This document shows, one piece after another, positions 52,140 to 61,382 of a stretch of 64,000 nt of DNA. The stretch lies in NCBI GenBank assembly GCA_965247295.1, contig CBDFGQ010000005.1:295740-359739 (forward strand), in the 5' to 3' direction. This DNA is from CBDFGQ01 sp965247295. Lineage in GTDB: Bacteria; Chloroflexota; Dehalococcoidia; Lucifugimonadales; JAGWBF01. Both the position numbers and the translations under genes were made by a program. Below the pieces are notes generated by a model that searched no databases, had not been told where the DNA came from, and saw only the letters and a program-made list of their open reading frames with translations. How positions within the stretch are numbered: position 1 is the stretch's first letter; each line of letters begins with the position of its first letter.

Positions 52140-54665
52140 TCACCCGGCCAACTTGAGCCGCTTCAGCCTCAGCGAGTTGCTCACGACGGTTACCGAACTG
52201 AAGGCCATGGCCAGGGCCGCCATCACGGGGTTGAGGAACCCCAGCTCACCGAGGAAGAAGTGCAGCCCCGAGGGTACACCTCCCAGGGCGTCAAACAGGG
52301 GATAGAGGACCCCCGCGGCCACGGGTATCAGGGCCGTGTTGTAGAAGAAGGCCCAGAAAAGGTTCTGCTTTATGGTACGCATGGTGCCGCGGCTGAGGTG
52401 GAAGGCGGTGAGCACCCCTCTCAAGTCGCCCCGCATAAGGGTGATGTCGGCCGACTCCATGGCCACATCGGTCCCGGTGCCCATGGCGATGCCGACGTCG
52501 GCCTGGGCCAGGGCCGGGGCGTCGTTGATGCCGTCTCCCACCATGGCCACCACCTTGCCCTGCCTCTGAAGGTCTTTTATAACGTCGGCCTTGTCCTGGG
52601 GCAGCACCTGGGCGATAACTCGCTCCACGCCCAGCCGCCCGGCAACGGCATCGGCGGTCTGCCGATTGTCGCCCGTTAGCATGACCACCTCCAGGCCCAT
52701 GCCATGGAGCTTTGACACAACCTCCGGGGCCTCGGGCTTGAGGGTGTCGGCCACGGCTATAGCGCCGAGCAGCCTCCCATTGGCAGCCACGAAGACGCTG
52801 GTTTTGCCCTGGAGGGACCATTCCGAGGCTCTGGCCTCCAGGCCATTCAGGTCAAAGCCTCTGGTGCCCATCAGGTCCACGCTGCCCAGGACTACGGACT
52901 CGCCGTTGACGCTGGCCTGGATGCCCTGCCCAGGGATGGCCTGGAAATCCTGGGCCTCCCCCAGGTCCACACCACGCTCCCGGGCCTCCCTCACGATCGC
53001 CTCTCCCATGGGATGCTCAGAGCCGCGCTCAGCGGAAGCCGCCACACCCAGGAGCTCCGCGTCGTCCCCTGAGAGGGCGACCAAATCGGTTACCAAGGGG
53101 CGACCCAAGGTTAGAGTGCCCGTTTTGTCCATAAGGACCACATCAGCCTTGTGCGCCGTCTCGAGGGCCTCCGCACTGCGTACCAGCACACCCATCTCGG
53201 CACCCTTTCCCATCCCCACGATGATCGCCGTGGGCGTGGCCAGACCCAGCGCGCACGGGCACGCTATTATCAGCACCGCAACCATGACCAGGAGTGCGTA
53301 GGTCAAGGCAGGTTCAGGACCCAGGAAGAGCCAGAGGAGGAAGGCGGCTAGAGAGAGTCCCAGTACCGCCGGTACGAAATAGGCGGACACGACGTCGGCC
53401 AGGCGCTGAATGGGGGCCCGGGAGCCCTGGGCCTCCTCCACCAGCCTTATGATCTGGGAGAGGACCGTGTCCTTGCCCACCTTGGTCGCATGGAAACGGA
53501 AGGCGCCAGTCCTGTTGATGGTGGCCCCATACACCATCGAGCCCTCGGCCTTTTCCACAGGCATGCTCTCGCCCGTGAGCATGGACTCGTCAACGGCGGA
53601 GCGCCCCTGGACTACCTCTCCGTCTACGGGAATGCTCTCGCCGGGCCGGACCTGGATCAGGTCGCCGGGTACGACCATCTCAACGGGCACGTCCACCTCG
53701 GCGTCTTCGCGCACCACCCTGGCCGTGCTGGGAGTTAGCTCCATCAGGCGGCGGATGGCTTCCGAGGTCCTGCCCTTGGCCCGGGCCTCCAGGAATCGTC
53801 CCAGGAGGATCAGTGCGATGATGATGGCGGCGGTATCGAAGTACACCTGGCCCTCTATACCACCGTCGGACAGCAACTCCAGGGCGAAGGCGAGGATGAA
53901 CGCGACGGCCACGCTGTAGATATAGGCTACGCTGGTGCCTATGGCGATCAAGGTGTGCATGTTGGCCACCCTGTGGCGCAGCGCGCCCATACCCGAGGTG
54001 TAGAAGCTCCAGCCCGCCCAGAACTGCACGGGCGTCGCCAGCGCCCACAGCAGGAAGGGGTAGTAGGTGCGCTCCATGAGTCCCGCAACCCAGGGGAACC
54101 CGTCGAAACTGCCCAGAAAGAGCATGCCTCCCACGGCGGCGGCGAAGGCGAACCTGTTCCGAAGGGACCGCACCTCCGCCTTTTTGGTCAGGCGCCGCAT
54201 CTTTTCCGCCTCACCATCGCCAGCCCAATCAGGACCCTCAACCGAGTAGCCGACCTCGTCCACCGCGTCCCGCAAGTCCTGGAAGGTAGCCGCGCCGGGC
54301 ACGTATTTTACCACCGCCTTTTCGGTAGCCAGGTTAACGCTGGCCGAGAGTACACCCTCGACGCCCTTGAGGGCTCCTTCCACGTGGGCAATGCAAGCGG
54401 CGCAGGTCATCCCCCCGATGTTCAGGCTACCGCTAAGCACTGGTACGCTGTAGCCTGCCTCGTCCACGGCCCGGACCAGCCCCTCAACGGGTGTCCCCTG
54501 TGAGTCCAGACCGAGAACTGCCTCCTCGGTAGCCAGGTTCACCTTAACCGTGGATACCCCCCGGACCCCCTTCAGGGCCCCTTCCACGTGGGCCACACAG
54601 GATGCGCAGGTCATGCCCTCCACGGGCAGACGTAGCTGGCGTACCCCTTTATCTGACTTGCTCAT
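52140..54665 (-). CDS. copA: Copper-translocating P-type ATPase
   Basis: An 841-residue P1B-1 ATPase exporting Cu(I). Two N-terminal HMA domains carry CASC (Cys20/23) and CAAC (Cys88/91). The membrane metal site is CPC in IIACPCALGLATP (about residue 467). The phosphorylation loop is DKTGTLT (about 512), followed by MVGDGINDAPALAQADVG (about 705). The HP of the SEHPMGEAI box is present. ATG 54665; the csoR gene lies 24 bases upstream and the YHS gene downstream, so the module is a single transcript controlled by CsoR. Confidence 0.95.
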   Translation of the reverse strand: MSKSDKGVRQLRLPVEGMTCASCVAHVEGALKGVRGVSTVKVNLATEEAVLGLDSQGTPVEGLVRAVDEAGYSVPVLSGSLNIGGMTCAACIAHVEGALKGVEGVLSASVNLATEKAVVKYVPGAATFQDLRDAVDEVGYSVEGPDWAGDGEAEKMRRLTKKAEVRSLRNRFAFAAAVGGMLFLGSFDGFPWVAGLMERTYYPFLLWALATPVQFWAGWSFYTSGMGALRHRVANMHTLIAIGTSVAYIYSVAVAFILAFALELLSDGGIEGQVYFDTAAIIIALILLGRFLEARAKGRTSEAIRRLMELTPSTARVVREDAEVDVPVEMVVPGDLIQVRPGESIPVDGEVVQGRSAVDESMLTGESMPVEKAEGSMVYGATINRTGAFRFHATKVGKDTVLSQIIRLVEEAQGSRAPIQRLADVVSAYFVPAVLGLSLAAFLLWLFLGPEPALTYALLVMVAVLIIACPCALGLATPTAIIVGMGKGAEMGVLVRSAEALETAHKADVVLMDKTGTLTLGRPLVTDLVALSGDDAELLGVAASAERGSEHPMGEAIVREARERGVDLGEAQDFQAIPGQGIQASVNGESVVLGSVDLMGTRGFDLNGLEARASEWSLQGKTSVFVAANGRLLGAIAVADTLKPEAPEVVSKLHGMGLEVVMLTGDNRQTADAVAGRLGVERVIAQVLPQDKADVIKDLQRQGKVVAMVGDGINDAPALAQADVGIAMGTGTDVAMESADITLMRGDLRGVLTAFHLSRGTMRTIKQNLFWAFFYNTALIPVAAGVLYPLFDALGGVPSGLHFFLGELGFLNPVMAALAMAFSSVTVVSNSLRLKRLKLAG

Positions 54666-54689
54666 ATCGCCGTTGTCCGCTCAATTGCC

Positions 54690-54956
54690 CTACTTGTTGG
54701 CCAGACTATAGAGCTCCACGAGCTCTCCAAGGACCTCCTTGTCCCGGCCGTCCCGTATGCCCTCGACGACGCAGGTACCGAGGTGCCCTTCCAGGAGCAT
54801 GGCCTCCACCTTCTCTATGGCCCTGCGGATGGCATAGGTCTGCTTCAGGACGTCCACGCAGTATTTGTCCTCCTCCACCATGCGCTTGACCCCCGAGAGA
54901 TGGCCATCGATATAGTTGAGCCTCTTCAAGGCGTCGCTCTTCACCTGGGGCAGCAT
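54690..54956 (-). CDS. csoR: Copper-sensing transcriptional repressor (CsoR/FrmR family)
   Basis: An 88-residue all-helical repressor. DALKRLNYIDGHLSGVKRMVE opens; the metal ligands are Cys34 (KYCVD), His60 and Cys64 (EGHLGTCV), the C-H-C set of CsoR. It binds DNA at a palindromic box and is released by Cu(I). It precedes copA on the same strand, and a candidate operator lies 30 bases upstream. Confidence 0.92.
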   Translation of the reverse strand: MLPQVKSDALKRLNYIDGHLSGVKRMVEEDKYCVDVLKQTYAIRRAIEKVEAMLLEGHLGTCVVEGIRDGRDKEVLGELVELYSLANK

Positions 54957-54986
54957 ATCGGCCTCACTTCCCGGTAGGTTGACCCA

Positions 54987-54999
54987 TACCCTCTGGGTA
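54987..54999. promoter_or_regulatory. Candidate CsoR operator
   Basis: The 13-base palindrome TACCCTCTGGGTA (54987-54999) lies 30 bases before csoR, followed by a second G-tract (GGGG). A -10 candidate TATAAA (complement of 55004-55009) overlaps, and the -35 would fall inside the IS256-type element, so the promoter may be a hybrid. Confidence 0.55.
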
Positions 55000-55010
55000 G
55001 GGGTTTATAG

Positions 55011-56360
55011 ATCTAACAGTCAGGCGGTGTACCTTCTCTCTGAACAACACGGGCTCGAGGCCCAAGAGAGGAGATAGACCGCCCATGAGGAAGGAAAGCA
55101 CTGAGAGTAGGTCGGAGTCAAGGCCGGAGTGGGAGCAGTTGGAGGATTGGGTGCGAAGCCAGGTCCAGAGGCTGATCCAGGAGTTGCTGGAGGAGGAGGA
55201 GGTGACGGCGTTTCTGGGAAGGGCGAAGTCGGCGCTCAGATCCGACTCGGACAACGATACCGGCTATCGGAACGGATACGGCAGAGCCCGGAGGCTTACG
55301 CTGAGTTCGGGAACGATACAGCTGAGGCGGCCGCGAGTCCGCGATACCGAGGAGCAGTTCGAGAGCCGGCTGCTGCCGCTGTTCGTCAACAGGACCAGGA
55401 AGGTTGCTGAGTTGATCCCCGAGCTGTACCTGTACGGTCTATCCGAAGGCGACTTCGATCTGGCTTTGCGGGGGCTGCTGGGAGAGGACGCACCGGTATC
55501 GGCGAGCACGGTGGCCCGGTTGAAGTCCAAGTGGAACGATGAGCTTGCCCAATGGCGCAGCCGGCCCCTCGATGACCTGGAAGTGGTCTACATGTGGGTG
55601 GATGGAGTCTACGTCAAGGCTGGTCTTGAGAAGGAGAAGGCGGCAGTACTGGTGGTGATGGCGGCCCTGAGCGACGGGAGCAAGGTGGTGGTGAGCGCTG
55701 TTCCCGGATACAGGGAGTCCACAGAGAACTGGTCCGATGTGCTCAGGGACATGAGGCGCCGCGGGCTGGAGTGCCCGAGGCTGGTGGTTGGAGACGGACA
55801 CCTGGGCATCTGGGGAGCTCTGCGCAACGTCTATCCGCAGGCGGCAGAGCAACGCTGCTGGAACCACAAGATCGTAAACGTGCTCGCCAAGCTTCCAAAG
55901 CGACAACAGGACCAGGCCAAGCTCATGCTGCGTACTATCCCCTACGCGCCGACTCGGACAGAGGCTGAGCGGCTCAGGACGGTGTTCACCAGGTGGTGCG
56001 GCGACCATTCCTACGAGGCGGCCTCAGAGGCCTTGGAGCGGGACTGGGACCGCATGGTCACCTTCTATGACTTCCCAAAGGAGCACTGGGGGCACCTTCG
56101 CACGACGAACCCGGTAGAATCACCCTTCGCGGCCCTCAGGCTTCGGACCGATGCCGCCAAGCGCTACAAGAGGGTCGATCGGGCGATAGCGGTGATCTGG
56201 AAAATGTTGATGGTCGCCGAACAGCGCTTCAGGCGTCTGAAGGCCCCTGAGTTGATCGAAGACGTCTATCTCGGTGCACAGTATGCGGATGGAATCGCCA
56301 TTGAATCAACGGCTGAGAAGGTCGCCGCCTGATGTCGTTTACACACCTATTGACGTAACC
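55011..56360 (+). mobile_element. IS256 (mutator-type) insertion sequence
   Basis: A full transposase gene (55085-56332) flanked by imperfect ends: CTAACAGTCAGGCGGTGTA at the left (from about 55013) and the complement of GGTTACGTCAATAGGTG at the right (to about 56360). Exact borders are uncertain by a few bases. The 8-base duplication expected of IS256 is not visible, so the flanks have probably recombined. Confidence 0.8.
55085..56332 (+). CDS. IS256-family (mutator-type) transposase
   Basis: A 415-residue DDE transposase. The N-terminal region has QELLEEEEVTAFLGRAKSA and GYRNGYGRARRLTLSSGTIQL, the core VYMWVDGVYVKAGL (Asp), VVGDGHLGIWGAL (Asp) and HLRTTNPVESPFAALRLRT (Glu), with the mutator signature between. 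It appears intact. Confidence 0.93.
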   Translation: MRKESTESRSESRPEWEQLEDWVRSQVQRLIQELLEEEEVTAFLGRAKSALRSDSDNDTGYRNGYGRARRLTLSSGTIQLRRPRVRDTEEQFESRLLPLFVNRTRKVAELIPELYLYGLSEGDFDLALRGLLGEDAPVSASTVARLKSKWNDELAQWRSRPLDDLEVVYMWVDGVYVKAGLEKEKAAVLVVMAALSDGSKVVVSAVPGYRESTENWSDVLRDMRRRGLECPRLVVGDGHLGIWGALRNVYPQAAEQRCWNHKIVNVLAKLPKRQQDQAKLMLRTIPYAPTRTEAERLRTVFTRWCGDHSYEAASEALERDWDRMVTFYDFPKEHWGHLRTTNPVESPFAALRLRTDAAKRYKRVDRAIAVIWKMLMVAEQRFRRLKAPELIEDVYLGAQYADGIAIESTAEKVAA

Positions 56361-56561
56361 TCACTGTTCGTCAATAAAGTCTTCCAGCGCGAGCAGTAAC
56401 ACAACAAGTGATCTACTGTCCATGACAGCACTTTCACCAATGAGCGGGAATTCACCGTCGAGGGTCACGTCTTCGGGGATTTCGCTTTCCTTCTTCAGCG
56501 CATCCAGGGTCTCCAAGAGGAACTCCAGTACGCGGTCGTAGGCAACTTGGGACTCCATCAA
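56361..56561 (-). CDS. Acyl-carrier-protein-like protein, 3' end lost at IS256 border
   Basis: A 66-residue frame on the minus strand, with MESQVAYDRVLEFLLETLDAL at the start, then GEFPLIGESAVMDSRSLVVLLLALEDFIDEQ, where the DS of the ACP phosphopantetheine site is visible (Ser in MDSRSL). ACP domains continue 15-25 residues beyond this point, and the stop at 56361 is created at the IS border. So the gene was probably cut. The ATG at 56561 follows GGAGGGTG. Confidence 0.65.
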   Translation of the reverse strand: MMESQVAYDRVLEFLLETLDALKKESEIPEDVTLDGEFPLIGESAVMDSRSLVVLLLALEDFIDEQ

Positions 56562-56677
56562 TCACCCTCCGTATGCACGACTCTATTATACTATTCCACG
56601 ATTACCTACCCTGGGAGGAAATGGGTCTTCACAGGGCAATGGCATCTTAACTTAATTAGTATTTCAACGAGACAGTA

Positions 56678-57057
56678 TGGGGTCGGATGGCAATAGTGGA
56701 CACCAAACCTTTCAAGCTGCGAGTAATCCTGCATAGAATCTTTGTTGAAAGGCCGCAGGTGACAGGAATCCCAGCCTGGCCTGGCGGCGCTGCCTGTTAT
56801 AGAAGATCTCGATATATTCTGTAATATCTCGAATTGCTTCCTGTCTACTTCGATAATGACGGTGATGGACTAGCTCCTGCTTGAGTGTTCCCCAGAAGCT
56901 CTCCATCGGCGCATTATCAAAACAGTTCCCTTTCCCGCTCATGGATGATCTCAGGCCAGAGCGCTCCATAAGATTTCTGTACTCCTGGGAGCAATACTGA
57001 GAGCCCCGGTCAGAGTGATGCATCAGTCCCCTCGCGGGGCGTTTGGCTCTCAGCGCG
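56678..57057 (-). mobile_element. Decayed third copy of the IS3-family element
   Basis: The right end TGGGGTCGGATGG followed by TAGTGGACACC (56678 on) matches copies A and B imperfectly. The transposase tail is clear (ARGLMHHSDRGSQYCSQEY; ESFWGTLKQELVHH; RQARLGFLSPAAF), with many substitutions. Homology ends near 57057 at LRAKRP; the rest is lost. It is older than the other two copies. Confidence 0.85.
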
Positions 57058-57128
57058 TGACAATTCATAGGGAGACTCACTTGAAAGACGGTAGACCCGC
57101 TTTGACGAAAAGATGTTCTCTTTAGATG

Positions 57129-57387
57129 CAATGGCCCTGTATTAAGCGACCCTAAGAAAGGCAACTCTGAGACACAACTCACCTCAGGCATTTATGACGT
57201 TAAAGTGGAGAAGGATGGGGTTCTACCGGCGACGAAGATAGGCGAAGTTGTAGATCAAGATATGACTCTGTCTGAGGTACTGCTCCTATGGGAGACACCC
57301 GTGATGACAATTCATAGGAGGATAGATATAGGTGACATGGTGCTCCCAGCGAATAACCTGGGAAAGGATAAGAGCCCCTGGCCATAA
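57129..57387 (+). CDS. Gene fragment of unknown type next to IS remnant
   Basis: An open frame that runs back from 57387 (DVLFRCNGPVLSDPKKGNS, then GIYDVKVEKDGVLPATKIG, EVVDQDMTLSEVLLL) to about 57129, where it meets a stop. No ATG is well placed; GTG 57205 is a possible start. The 14 bases TGACAATTCATAGG occur at 57058-57071 and again at about 57305-57318. It is probably the end of a lost gene. Confidence 0.3.
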
Positions 57388-57458
57388 TCAGTAGCATACG
57401 ACGGGCAGAAATGGTGGGGAGAAAATTCAATATCGTCTACCGTACCCTCACGCATTGG

Positions 57459-58514
57459 CTAGCAAGGCGCAAAGGTTTGTCCTCTACCATAGTGAGCGAG
57501 ATAAAACTCTTTTATGCCCGCTGCGTCTACTCCTTGGAATCGCTGTATCCAGCCCCAGGTAGATAAAGCTATCTCTCCTTCAGCGATTTTGGAGTAAGGG
57601 CGGAGCACCAGCCACTGACCCCAGTCAGGGAGGCTCTGTGCTACCCTTTTCAGTTGCTCAATCTGTTGAAAGTCCTGGATGTTGTGGCTAATTACGATAT
57701 TTCCATGATGTAGGTTATGGGCAATCTGCTCGTCGGCAAGCTCGTTGTCGTAGATACCGCAGTCAGCCGTTCGGCGCCAGGAAGGCCCGGATGTGGGTGG
57801 ATAGGTGTTATACTGTCTCCCAGTCTCTCCGCTAGGAATGTGGTATGTGAGCACTGTGGGAACGGGCGTACCTACTCTTGGTAGCGGTGGGCCGTTCAAT
57901 GCAACGAATATTCTCTCATCCTGTCTGCGAGCTAGCCTGATAGCCCACCTGATCAACACATGGCTTACTTCTTTCCGGAACAGGTCATCATCGGGTATTC
58001 CATTTTTGTAAGACATCTGTCCCACAGATAATATTACGTTGCCTCTGCGGGACAATACACCGATCCAATCGAAAGCCACAGGTTGGGCCAGTAACCGGAC
58101 TGTACCCTTGGCGTGCAACGTTATGCTTTCGTGGCCTATCTCCAGACTTTCATGATCTAGTCCTATGGTGGGTAACCTTAGTTCGTCCAAGAGAGCTATC
58201 TTAGCGCCCATCCCCTGGAGGTAATTTGCCGCGTGGCGAAGAGATCCCCCTAGCTCTCGCCGGAAGGCATCCCGCGCGGCGGCTTCTGTGCGATATACAT
58301 GAACCGTTGAGTCTATGAAGTCTCCCGTACCATTAGTGAACAACACGTTAAACCCATCCACCCTTCCCCATGACTCAAAATTCTGCATCCACCGGTCGGG
58401 GTCGGACCGCTCACTGGCGGCTGCCCGGTTGTCCTGACGCTCGTACCCGTTCAGTTTGAAGCCATCTCTTGGCATATCCTGCTCTGTAAGCCCGAATCCA
58501 CCGAAGGACACCAA
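57459..58514 (-). CDS. DUF3105-domain protein whose start lies in an IS end
   Basis: A 351-residue frame. The last 140 residues (YHIPSGETGRQYNTYPPTSGP, then ADCGIYDNELADEQIAHNLHHGNIVISHN) fit DUF3105, in which the His of PPxSGxH is Ser-Trp here. The first 200 residues form another unknown domain (GRVDGFNVLFTNGTGDFIDST...). The first nine residues (VSFGGFGL) are encoded by the end of the IS1380-type element, so the native 5' end was replaced at about 58487. Native residues begin near TEQDMPRDGFKL. It may be secreted or membrane-bound in its original form, as DUF3105 proteins often are. Confidence 0.6.
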   Translation of the reverse strand: MVSFGGFGLTEQDMPRDGFKLNGYERQDNRAAASERSDPDRWMQNFESWGRVDGFNVLFTNGTGDFIDSTVHVYRTEAAARDAFRRELGGSLRHAANYLQGMGAKIALLDELRLPTIGLDHESLEIGHESITLHAKGTVRLLAQPVAFDWIGVLSRRGNVILSVGQMSYKNGIPDDDLFRKEVSHVLIRWAIRLARRQDERIFVALNGPPLPRVGTPVPTVLTYHIPSGETGRQYNTYPPTSGPSWRRTADCGIYDNELADEQIAHNLHHGNIVISHNIQDFQQIEQLKRVAQSLPDWGQWLVLRPYSKIAEGEIALSTWGWIQRFQGVDAAGIKEFYLAHYGRGQTFAPC

Positions 58515-60212
58515 TGGACGGCGTGAGGAAAGCGGAAGGGGGGGTGAGGGAGCTACAGGGGAAATAGCCTGGGTTCCATTTGGGGTAGGGAGGTCGGCGG
58601 ACGGTCTTCATCGCCGCACAGGGGCCCCTATGGCCGTCTGCGGGAGCTGCGATGCGCGGGATGGCGAGAGAATACGCAGCAGGGAACTCTCTCGGACCGG
58701 GCTGGCGCGAGTCTGCGGGGATCTTCGGTTGTCCGGTGGGTGGGTCGCCGACGGTGCCGTCAGGCCGGGAGTGGAATGGCTCGCAGCCGGGCCAAGGCGC
58801 GGCTGAACTTCTCAGCCCAAGGCCAGCGATCCGGAAGATGCAGGGTCAACCGGCGTGCCGAGCGGGTGAGCCGTCCGGCCAGGGAGAAGAACCGCCGCCG
58901 GAGGGTCTTGGTGGTGGCTATCCGCTCTCCCAGACCGATGCGAGCCGTCCAGCGGGCCAGGTTATGGGCGATCACCTGGACCGCCAGCCAGGCGCCGTTG
59001 GCGGCGAAGCGGCCGGACGGCATGTGGTTCAGCCCGACACCGTACTTGAGGTCGCGTATCGCATTCTCGATCTCGGCGTGGCGGCGATGATCGGCCTCCA
59101 GTTCGAGCAACTCCCCGTCCCGGTCGGTGATGAAGCCGTGATAGCTGTATTTGGCGAAGAGGGCCAGTTGGGAACCGGGCGTCGGCTTCACCCGCCGGAC
59201 GATGAGCCGTACCGGCGCGGCGTCTGCCTCGGCCTGGAAGGGGGTGCAGGTGGTCTCGGCCACATCGGCGGCACCGTCCATCCAGTAAGGAATCGGCGTC
59301 CAGGAATCTTCGGGTATCGCCTCGATGAGATTGTGCAGGCTTTTGTGCTGGCGGATGGTGATGGAGTAGCGGACATTGATCCGGCGGCAGACGGCGACCA
59401 CGGCGTGGGTATAGAAGCCGCTGTCGGCACGCATGGTGAGCTGCCCGCTGGCCCCGCCGTAGCGAACCCGGCTCACCGTTTCACGCAGGAAGTGGGCGGC
59501 GCCGCGAGCGGTGTTGGCCCGGCCCTCGCGCAGCCGGGCCATCAGCACGTCGCCGGTGCCGGCGGCGACGGCCAACAGCGGGTGATAGCCCCGCTTGCCG
59601 GTATAGCCGTGGTGGCGTGCGCCCTCCTTGGCCAGTCCGTAGGTCTCGCAGATGGTGGAGTCCAGGTCAATGGTCAGGGGCCCGTCGCCGGGTCCCGCCC
59701 CGGCCTGCCAAGCCCGGGCCAGCAACTCGCGGCTCACCCGGTCGAGTTGACGGACGTGGCCCCACCGGAAGCTGCGCAGGAAGGTGCCCAGGGTGGATGG
59801 CGCCTTCACCGTGCCGCCCAGGGTGCAGGCCGTCCCCCCGGTGCGCAACACATCGGCGTCGTCAATGCAGTCGCCCCCAGCCAGCGCAGACGCCACCAGC
59901 GTCATCATCTTGTCGCTCGTGTTCGCCCGCCCCGGGGCATCGCCCAGGTCGAGGCGCTGCCGGACGAGTTCGGGCAGGCCGAGGTGCCGCGCCAGGGTGG
60001 CCGGAAGGAGCAGCCCGGCATTGGCCACCAAGCGGCGGTCGTCGAAGGTGATTTGGATCCGGTCGGGGTGGTTGCGTGGCAGCATCTATTGGGTGCTCCT
60101 TTTCCGGGGTCGGTTTTTTGCTACAAAACCATTATCCCAGAAGCACAGGAGCACCTTCTTGCCGCTTCAGGACGCTGGACTCCCATTCCCTACTTCGGAT
60201 GGATTCGGGCTA
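58487..60212 (-). mobile_element. IS1380-family insertion sequence (about 1.73 kb)
   Basis: An intact transposase gene with candidate inverted ends: TAAGCCCGAATCCACCGAAG at 58487-58506 and the complement of TTAGCCCGAATCCATCCGAA ending at 60212. Length and layout fit IS1380. The right border is not certain because the sequence beyond it is a decayed copy of the same family in opposite orientation. Confidence 0.75.
58760..60085 (-). CDS. IS1380-family transposase
   Basis: A 441-residue DDE transposase. GPLTIDLDSTICETYG contains the first catalytic Asp, LTMRADSGFYTHAVV the second, and HAEIENAIRDLKYGVGLNHMPSG the Glu. The N-terminal region (RLVANAGLLLPATLARHLGL) is also typical. It appears intact. 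Confidence 0.92.
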   Translation of the reverse strand: MLPRNHPDRIQITFDDRRLVANAGLLLPATLARHLGLPELVRQRLDLGDAPGRANTSDKMMTLVASALAGGDCIDDADVLRTGGTACTLGGTVKAPSTLGTFLRSFRWGHVRQLDRVSRELLARAWQAGAGPGDGPLTIDLDSTICETYGLAKEGARHHGYTGKRGYHPLLAVAAGTGDVLMARLREGRANTARGAAHFLRETVSRVRYGGASGQLTMRADSGFYTHAVVAVCRRINVRYSITIRQHKSLHNLIEAIPEDSWTPIPYWMDGAADVAETTCTPFQAEADAAPVRLIVRRVKPTPGSQLALFAKYSYHGFITDRDGELLELEADHRRHAEIENAIRDLKYGVGLNHMPSGRFAANGAWLAVQVIAHNLARWTARIGLGERIATTKTLRRRFFSLAGRLTRSARRLTLHLPDRWPWAEKFSRALARLRAIPLPA

Positions 60213-61096
60213 AGGACAAGCCGATGTACGCCGAGACGACTGCTACACCCCGTTCCAGACCAAGTCGTGACGCCCCGCCGGTGCGGCATAGCAGTTGCTG
60301 TAGCCGGCATGGGTGAAGTTTTACGCACCTGGCTTGGTATGGAGCTCGCCCTCTTCGCCAGATACAGCTATGCACAGACCGATTCATCAGCCAGACCGCG
60401 ATGGGGAGACGCTGGAACTGGAGGCCGATACAGTCGCTCGCCACCGCCGAGGTCGAGAACTTGCCAGCACGCGCACGCTCAAGTACGGCGTCCAGGGCTG
60501 AACCACATGCCGTCTGAGGGTCGCTTCGCTGGTCCAACTTGGCGCCTGGCTGGCGGTCCAGTGTTGATGGCGACATTAACCTGGTTTGCGGCCAAAGCTG
60601 GATGCGGCGCGGATTATGGTCTGAGGCGTTTAGCGGACCGTGATCACCAAGACCCTCAGGCAAGCAACGACGTCTTCGCAACATGGTGGGACGGATCACC
60701 CGCTCGGCTGCGCCGCCTCACTTTGCATCTCCCCCGGCGCTGGCCTTGGGAATCCACCAGTTCAGTCGCGCCTTGGCCCGCCTGCAAGCCATTCGCACTT
60801 CCCGGCCTGACAGCCAGCACTCCCAACTGACATCAACGTCCCCGCAAACTTCAGCCGGCCACCCCGGCTCCGCGATAGAGTCCCCTGCTGCGTATCCAGG
60901 CGTCGCCATAGCCCGCGCATCGCAACTCCCGCATAGGGCCTTCATGGGGCCCTGTGCGGCGCCTGAAGACCGTCCGCCGGCCTCCCATCTACCCCAAGAC
61001 CTTCAGGCCATCTGCGCCATTGTACGCGTCCCTCACCCACCCCCTTCCGAAATGCCCTCACGCCGTCCATCCGTGTCCTTCGGTGGATTCGGGCTA
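60213..61096 (+). pseudogene. Decayed IS1380-family element, opposite orientation
   Basis: The plus strand codes, in several frames, for pieces of the same transposase: AETTATPRS, LALFARYSY, GLNHMPSEGR, RLRRLTLHLPRRWPW. The 3' flank matches that of the intact copy (CCTTCGGTGGATTCGGGCT, ending near 61096). Many indels show age. The two elements form a large imperfect inverted repeat around 60213. Confidence 0.78.
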
Positions 61097-61382
61097 AGAC
61101 GTTACCCGCCCGCGGTAGCCGACTTAACAGAGAACTTTGGGAAGCTCGTCCGCCAATACCCTCCGATCGAATCGATGGCCCAACGCCAGGTCCGTGGCAC
61201 ACTACCATCTCATGCTAATTGATAAGACAACTTCCTAATATACTGCGCTTTGAGATGCGTAGAGGAAGGGCTAGTAAGGAACTGTCGTCAATGGGCAGCG
61301 TGACCTTGGGCCATCCAGCCGTCTGTAATCTTTGCCAGGCCCGCCCCCAGCCCAAAAAATTCCCGCCTTCTGCGAAATCACG

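Noticed and set aside
58652..60316. Long plus-strand open frame opposite the IS1380 transposase
   Set aside because: It is the antisense of the transposase gene; GC-rich codon use keeps the opposite strand open. No protein family is recognisable.
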